From Faecalibacter macacae (GTDB taxonomy: Bacteria > Bacteroidota > Bacteroidia > Flavobacteriales > Weeksellaceae), in contig NZ_RDOJ01000007.1 in assembly GCF_003687725.1 (NCBI RefSeq), forward strand, positions 1 through 64,000: a DNA stretch of 64,000 bases, written 5' to 3'. This document shows, piece by piece, positions 60,244-64,000 of the stretch. Position numbers and translations under genes: made by a program. The notes beneath the pieces were generated by a model. It saw only the letters and a program-made list of their open reading frames with translations. It was not told the origin of the DNA and did no database searches. The number at the start of each line of letters is the position of its first letter. Position 1 is the first letter of the stretch.

Positions 60244-60501
60244 TTAAGCTAATGGTTCAACTGAAACGTAAGATCTGTTGTTACGTTTTTTAGTGAAAAC
60301 AACTTTACCGTCTACTAAAGCGAATAATGTGTGATCTTTACCGATTCCTACATTATCACCTGGATGGTGTTGAGTACCTCTTTGACGAACAATAATGTTA
60401 CCAGCGATAGCTGCTTGTCCACCAAAAATTTTAACTCCTAAACGTTTCGATTCTGATTCACGACCATTCTTCGAACTTCCGACCCCTTTCTTATGTGCCA
60501 T
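60244..60501 (-). CDS. rpmA: 50S ribosomal protein L27
   Basis: 85 aa. The first residues [20 protein letters not shown] and the body [20 protein letters not shown] are L27 hallmarks; L27 sits at the tRNA acceptor end of the peptidyl-transferase centre. No N-terminal processing extension is seen. It follows rplU by 48 bp in one operon. Confidence 0.98.
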   Translation of the reverse strand: MAHKKGVGSSKNGRESESKRLGVKIFGGQAAIAGNIIVRQRGTQHHPGDNVGIGKDHTLFALVDGKVVFTKKRNNRSYVSVEPLA

Positions 60502-60549
60502 TTCGTTTTACTTTTAAAGTTAATAATTAAATTAAAAAGTTACTCAATC

Positions 60550-60855
60550 TTATCCGATTGAAACAACTTCAATTTTAGTGAATTGTTGACGGTGCCCGTT
60601 TGATTTTTGGTATCCTTTTCTTCTTTTCTTTTTGAAAACGATTACTTTGTCACCTTTAACGTGCTCAACGATTTTAGCTACTACTGTAACTCCATCTATA
60701 ACTGGGGCGCCGATTGTGATTGTTCCATTGTCAGTTAATAAAACACGGTCGAATTTTACTTCGTCACCTGCTTCACCAGCTAAACGGTTAACAAACAATT
60801 GTTGGTCTTGTTCAATTTTGTATTGAAGCCCTGCTATTTCTACAATTGCGTACAT
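60550..60855 (-). CDS. rplU: 50S ribosomal protein L21
   Basis: 101 aa. MYAIVEIAGLQYKIEQDQQL and the basic KVIVFKKKRRKGYQKSNGHR end mark L21, which binds 23S rRNA. It leads the rplU-rpmA operon and has a textbook promoter upstream. The 101-aa form is shorter at the C-terminus than many L21 that carry an extra tail, which some Bacteroidota have. Confidence 0.98.
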   Translation of the reverse strand: MYAIVEIAGLQYKIEQDQQLFVNRLAGEAGDEVKFDRVLLTDNGTITIGAPVIDGVTVVAKIVEHVKGDKVIVFKKKRRKGYQKSNGHRQQFTKIEVVSIG

Positions 60856-60887
60856 AAATTAAAATTTATTTGATATAAAATTGAGTG

Positions 60888-60917
60888 CAAAGATATAATC
60901 TTTTTTTCAATATCCAA
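60888..60917 (-). promoter_or_regulatory. Promoter of rplU-rpmA
   Basis: On the minus strand TTG (60915-60917), 19 bases, then TATCTTTG (60888-60895). Perfect match to TTG-N19-TAnnTTTG. Confidence 0.85.
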
Positions 60918-60969
60918 CCCGAACTTATTGATTTTTATGCTAAAAGATTGTGAATTATGATATTTATTG

Positions 60970-61001
60970 TATTTAGATTAAATAAAAATTAAATAACTTT
61001 G
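60970..61001 (+). promoter_or_regulatory. feoA promoter region with palindrome over -33
   Basis: TAACTTTG (60994-61001) is the -7 box. TATTTA-GAT-TAAATA (60970-60984) is a perfect inverted repeat lying where the -33 element should be, a typical place for a metal-responsive repressor. Confidence 0.45.
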
Positions 61002-61032
61002 TCAAATCAGTGTTTTTAACGAAAAAGAAATA

Positions 61033-61266
61033 ATGAGTAAAACATTAAAAGACTTAAAGGTAGGAGATTTAGCAACCATCAGCGGATTCACTTCTGAAGA
61101 TGTTCCTGCTAAGTTATATGAAATGGGGTTTACCCCAGGAACTGAGTTACAAGTTAAGAATAAAGCTCCATTTGGAGGTCCAATTTGTATCAGTATAATG
61201 AGTAATAAGTCGCTTTTAGCTATTCGTAAAGCTGAAGCAAGTCAAATTTTGATTGAAAAGAAATAA
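61033..61266 (+). CDS. feoA: Ferrous iron transport protein A
   Basis: 77 aa, a small SH3-like FeoA protein: LKDLKVGDLATISGFTSEDV and KLYEMGFTPGTELQVKNKAP. FeoA is a cytoplasmic helper that likely contacts FeoB. It shares one base with the feoB start (TAATG at 61264-61268), so translation is coupled. Confidence 0.95.
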   Translation: MSKTLKDLKVGDLATISGFTSEDVPAKLYEMGFTPGTELQVKNKAPFGGPICISIMSNKSLLAIRKAEASQILIEKK

Positions 61267-63365
61267 TGAGTTCAACTATCATTACACTTGTCGGGAATCC
61301 GAATGTAGGAAAAACATCTCTATTTAATAAATTAACCGGTCTTCGTCAAAAAGTTGGTAACTACGCTGGTGTTACTGTCGAGAAAAGAGAAGGTAACGTA
61401 GAAAAAAATGGTAAAAAATATCACATTATCGATTTACCAGGAACATATTCTATTTTCCCTAATTCGTTAGACGAAGAAATTGTTTTCCAAACACTTGGGA
61501 ATAAACAAAATAAAGAATACCCAAACTTAGCAGTTGTTGTTGCTGAACCAAGTAACCTAAAACGTTCTATTTTACTTTACTTTCAAGTTAAAGATTTAGG
61601 CGTTCCTGCAATTTTTGTTATTAACATGAAAGACGAAATTGAAGCTAAAGGTCTTTCTATCGATATCAAAAAATTAGAACAATTATTAGAAACTAAGGTC
61701 ATCTTAACTAACGCTCGTAATGGTGAAGGTTTAGATGAATTAATTTCAAACTTCGAATATCAACCAGTTCAAAATCATACAAAATTTAACGCTGGTTCTT
61801 TGTATGAAGGTGCCGTTGCTGATGTAAAAGCAGCATTTAACCTTTCTTCAGATTATTTAGCTTGGTTATATTTAGGTCAAAAGAATATTAATTTCTTAAC
61901 AGCCGAACAAAGCGAAAATTTAAATACACTTAAAAAGAAACATAAAACTGTTGAAAGACGTGTTCAGGTTAAAGAAACTGTAGATCGTAATAAACATTTA
62001 GATCAAATATTAAGTGAAGTTGTTCAATACAATCATAAACAAGAAAGAACCTTTACTGAAAAATTAGATAGCATTTTAATGCATCCAATTTTAGGATACG
62101 TTATTTTCTTAGCGATTTTACTTTTAATGTTCCAAGCTGTTTACACTTGGTCAGGACCATTAATGGATTGGATTGACGGATTATTTGGAAGCTTACAAGA
62201 ATTTACAACAAGTACTATTCCTGCCGGTCCACTTGCAGATATCATCACAGAAGCAATCATTCCTGGTATTGGAGGTATCGTAATTTTCGTACCACAAATT
62301 GCAATTTTATTCCTTTTCATTTCTTTAATGGAAGAAACGGGATACATGAGTCGTGTGGTTTATTTAATGGACAGATGGTTAAAACCATTCGGATTAAGTG
62401 GAAAATCAGTAGTTCCATTAATCTCAGGTGTAGCTTGTGCCGTACCAGCTGTTATGTCAGCTCGTAATATCGAAAATGCAAAAGAACGTATGTTAACTAT
62501 TTTAGTTACTCCGTTTATGACATGTGCTGCGCGTTTACCAATTTACATCGTTATTATTGCTTTAGTTATACCAGACGAAGAATGGTACGGATTAAACTTA
62601 CAAGGTTTAGCCTTATTCTTAATGTATGTATTAGGAGTTGCAGGAGCTTTATTAAGTGCAGTAATCCTTAACATCGTTATTAAAGCAAAGCACAAAAGTT
62701 TATTAATTTTAGAATTACCAACATATAAATTACCTGATTGGAAAAACGTTGCGATTAACGTTTGGGAAAAAACATTAGGATTCTTAGTTGGTGCCGGAAA
62801 AATCATCTTCTCAATTTCTATTATTTTATGGGTTTTAGGTTCTTTCGGACCTGGAGAACAATTTAATAATGCAGAAGAAATTGTAACTGCTCACAATCCA
62901 AGGATGTCTGACGAAGATTTACAAAACGAAATTGCTTCATATAAATTAGAACATTCATATTTAGGAACAATTGGTTCTGTTATCGAACCCGTATTTACAC
63001 CATTAGGATATGATTGGAAGATGGGAATCGGATTAATTTCTTCTTTTGCAGCACGTGAAGTTTTTGTAGGAACAATGTCTACAGTTTACAGCTTAGGAGA
63101 AGTTGATATCGAAGAAGACGAACAAAAAGGAAAGTTATTAGATCGTATGCGTGCAGAAATTAACCGTAACACTGGTGTTGCTGCTTACACATTTGCATCT
63201 GGTATTTCATTATTATTGTTCTACGCATTTGCAATGCAATGTATGAGTACAATTGCCATCGTAAAACGTGAAACGGATTCTTGGAAATGGACTTTAATCC
63301 AAACAGGTTTTATGACTGGTTTAGCTTACGCAGTTGCATTTATAGCTTATCAAATATTAAAATAA
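61266..63365 (+). CDS. feoB: Ferrous iron transporter B
   Basis: 699 aa. A G-protein domain at the N-terminus (G1 GNPNVGKTS at 10-18, G2/G3 in DLPGTYSIFPNS, G4-like INMKDE) and a helical GDI region precede a membrane transport domain with about 8 or more spans and two Gate-type motifs (GYMSRVVYLMDRWLKPFG and TPFMTCAARLPIYIV). FeoB imports Fe(II) across the inner membrane. Operon feoA-feoB-small Cys-rich protein. Confidence 0.97.
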   Translation: MSSTIITLVGNPNVGKTSLFNKLTGLRQKVGNYAGVTVEKREGNVEKNGKKYHIIDLPGTYSIFPNSLDEEIVFQTLGNKQNKEYPNLAVVVAEPSNLKRSILLYFQVKDLGVPAIFVINMKDEIEAKGLSIDIKKLEQLLETKVILTNARNGEGLDELISNFEYQPVQNHTKFNAGSLYEGAVADVKAAFNLSSDYLAWLYLGQKNINFLTAEQSENLNTLKKKHKTVERRVQVKETVDRNKHLDQILSEVVQYNHKQERTFTEKLDSILMHPILGYVIFLAILLLMFQAVYTWSGPLMDWIDGLFGSLQEFTTSTIPAGPLADIITEAIIPGIGGIVIFVPQIAILFLFISLMEETGYMSRVVYLMDRWLKPFGLSGKSVVPLISGVACAVPAVMSARNIENAKERMLTILVTPFMTCAARLPIYIVIIALVIPDEEWYGLNLQGLALFLMYVLGVAGALLSAVILNIVIKAKHKSLLILELPTYKLPDWKNVAINVWEKTLGFLVGAGKIIFSISIILWVLGSFGPGEQFNNAEEIVTAHNPRMSDEDLQNEIASYKLEHSYLGTIGSVIEPVFTPLGYDWKMGIGLISSFAAREVFVGTMSTVYSLGEVDIEEDEQKGKLLDRMRAEINRNTGVAAYTFASGISLLLFYAFAMQCMSTIAIVKRETDSWKWTLIQTGFMTGLAYAVAFIAYQILK

Positions 63366-63371
63366 TACAAA

Positions 63372-63536
63372 ATGGATAATATCTATATTCAATATGCTTT
63401 TATAGCTTTCTTAGTAGGATTTGCTGTTTGGTATATTTTCGGAATGATTAAAAATACATTCAAGAAAAAAGACGACGGAAGCTGCGGATCAAGCTGTGGA
63501 TGCTCTTCCAACTCTATAAAGAATAAGATAAAATAA
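63372..63536 (+). CDS. FeoB-associated Cys-rich membrane protein, 54 aa
   Basis: Short ORF 6 bp after feoB. One membrane span (YAFIAFLVGFAVWYIFGMI) is followed by a basic patch and the cysteine cluster GSCGSSCGCSS. This is the plan of the FeoB-associated small protein family seen behind feoB in many Bacteroidota and Firmicutes; it may bind iron at the inner face. Its position and motifs make it near certain to be real. Confidence 0.9.
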   Translation: MDNIYIQYAFIAFLVGFAVWYIFGMIKNTFKKKDDGSCGSSCGCSSNSIKNKIK

Positions 63537-63539
63537 TAG

Positions 63540-63577
63540 AAAGCTAAAGGTTTTAACATCTTTAGCTTTTATTTTTT
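63540..63577 (+). terminator. Terminator of the feo operon
   Basis: AAAGCTAAAG and CTTTAGCTTTT arms around a 10-base loop, then a T-rich run, 3 bp after the last stop. Confidence 0.82.
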
Positions 63578-63686
63578 ATAAATAATCCCTATTTTTAATT
63601 TCTGATATTTCACAGTCTAATTCATTCATTATCATTGTTATGGATTTTACAAATACTTGAAAATTAAAATTTTATTACAATTACTT

Positions 63687-64000
63687 ATGGAAAACTCTAT
63701 ACTTATTATTGCCATCATAATTCTTGTTCTTGTTTTAGCGATAAGCGTCTACTTTCTAACTATCAAAAAGAAAGACAATGAGATAAGTAATCACACACAA
63801 CCTTTTATCGAGGACAAGCAAACAACTATTATTCCTGAGAAAGATACTGAAACTTCTACAAAAGAAGATTTAGAAATCATTATTGATAAAAAAGTTGAGA
63901 AAATTCAACTTGAAGAAATTAAGGAAATCATCAAACCAACTGAACTTCCTAAAAAAGAACCTAAGAAAGCAAAGAAAACCAACGAAGAAATTCCTACTGA
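63687..64000 (+). CDS. Truncated membrane-anchored acidic/Lys-rich protein
   Basis: Open to the window end (104 codons so far). It begins with a single N-terminal span (MENSILIIAIIILVLVLAIS) and then a long hydrophilic, Glu/Lys/Thr-rich stretch that looks unstructured (EDLEIIIDKKVEKIQLEEIK, then PKKEPKKAKKTNEEIP). The rest of the domain is cut off by the window edge. The layout recalls ZipA- or TonB-like anchored proteins, but nothing specific can be said. Confidence 0.6.
   Translation, partial: MENSILIIAIIILVLVLAISVYFLTIKKKDNEISNHTQPFIEDKQTTIIPEKDTETSTKEDLEIIIDKKVEKIQLEEIKEIIKPTELPKKEPKKAKKTNEEIPT

Overview
The window is a 64 kb piece of a low-GC (roughly one third G+C by eye) Bacteroidota chromosome, most likely class Flavobacteriia. 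The evidence is a PorZ-type type IX secretion component with a C-terminal sorting domain, many families typical of this class (DUF4252, DUF4271, DUF4296, DUF3109, DUF6909-like, HU-CCDC81/SPOR fusion, FeoB-associated Cys-rich protein), and promoters of the form TTG-N19-TAnnTTTG. Having both AcnA- and AcnB-type aconitases side by side recalls Weeksellaceae (Empedobacter/Chryseobacterium relatives); that genus-level hint is inference only.

Layout. 1-1.4 kb: two small orphan genes flanked by 28-bp direct repeats and other dispersed repeats. 1.4-7.4 kb: a trans-sulfuration PLP enzyme, then the coupled run porZ-recO-two small membrane proteins, then dprA. 7.5-20.5 kb: core housekeeping genes (HU/SPOR protein, two acyl-CoA thioesterases, a Gfo/Idh/MocA oxidoreductase, a DUF6909-like protein, DUF3109, dxs, rsmI, recJ, hemD, DUF4271, a polyprenol-phosphate-mannose-type glycosyltransferase and DUF4296). 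20.6-30.4 kb: an accessory island ending at tRNA-Cys, with an orphan membrane protein, a decayed AlbA_2/ATPase-like gene and a type I restriction-modification operon hsdR-hsdM-hsdS. 30.4-41.1 kb: folB, superoxide dismutase, a serine hydrolase, a PolB-like 3'-5' exonuclease, a CNNM/CBS protein, a double-ATPase ABC protein, a PpiD/SurA-type isomerase, lptC, an outer-membrane protein and tRNA-Phe. 41.2-48.7 kb: acnA, acnB, argH and a repeat-rich small lipoprotein. 48.8-58.8 kb: an OlsF-like fused acyltransferase coupled to lysC, divergent fbp, the fadL-type porin/SGNH lipoprotein pair, a BaiN-like flavoprotein, a DUF6646-like protein and a double universal-stress protein. 58.9-64 kb: thiL, rplU-rpmA, feoA-feoB plus the small Cys-rich Feo partner, and a truncated membrane-anchored ORF.

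Genes that work together: hsdR/M/S form one restriction-modification complex; porZ serves surface protein attachment by the T9SS; feoA/feoB/Cys-rich protein take up ferrous iron; lptC and the ppiD-like chaperone serve envelope biogenesis; acnA/acnB supply aconitase activity; rplU-rpmA encode 50S proteins.

Most of the window is ordinary core genome, and I did not find a clearly new multi-gene system. The best leads are: (i) a mobile palindrome (CTGAA-N5-TTCAG family) inside hsdS that encodes an extra HPELVSGS peptide between the two target-recognition halves; (ii) three evenly spaced near-palindromic boxes upstream of argH that look like an ArgR operator array; (iii) palindromic operator candidates upstream of the fadL-type operon, in the lysC/fbp divergent region and over the feoA promoter; (iv) the decayed AlbA_2-type gene with an internal GTKI/M repeat array next to an uncharacterised membrane protein in the restriction island; (v) a DUF6909-like protein whose C-terminal third resembles a nucleoside phosphorylase.
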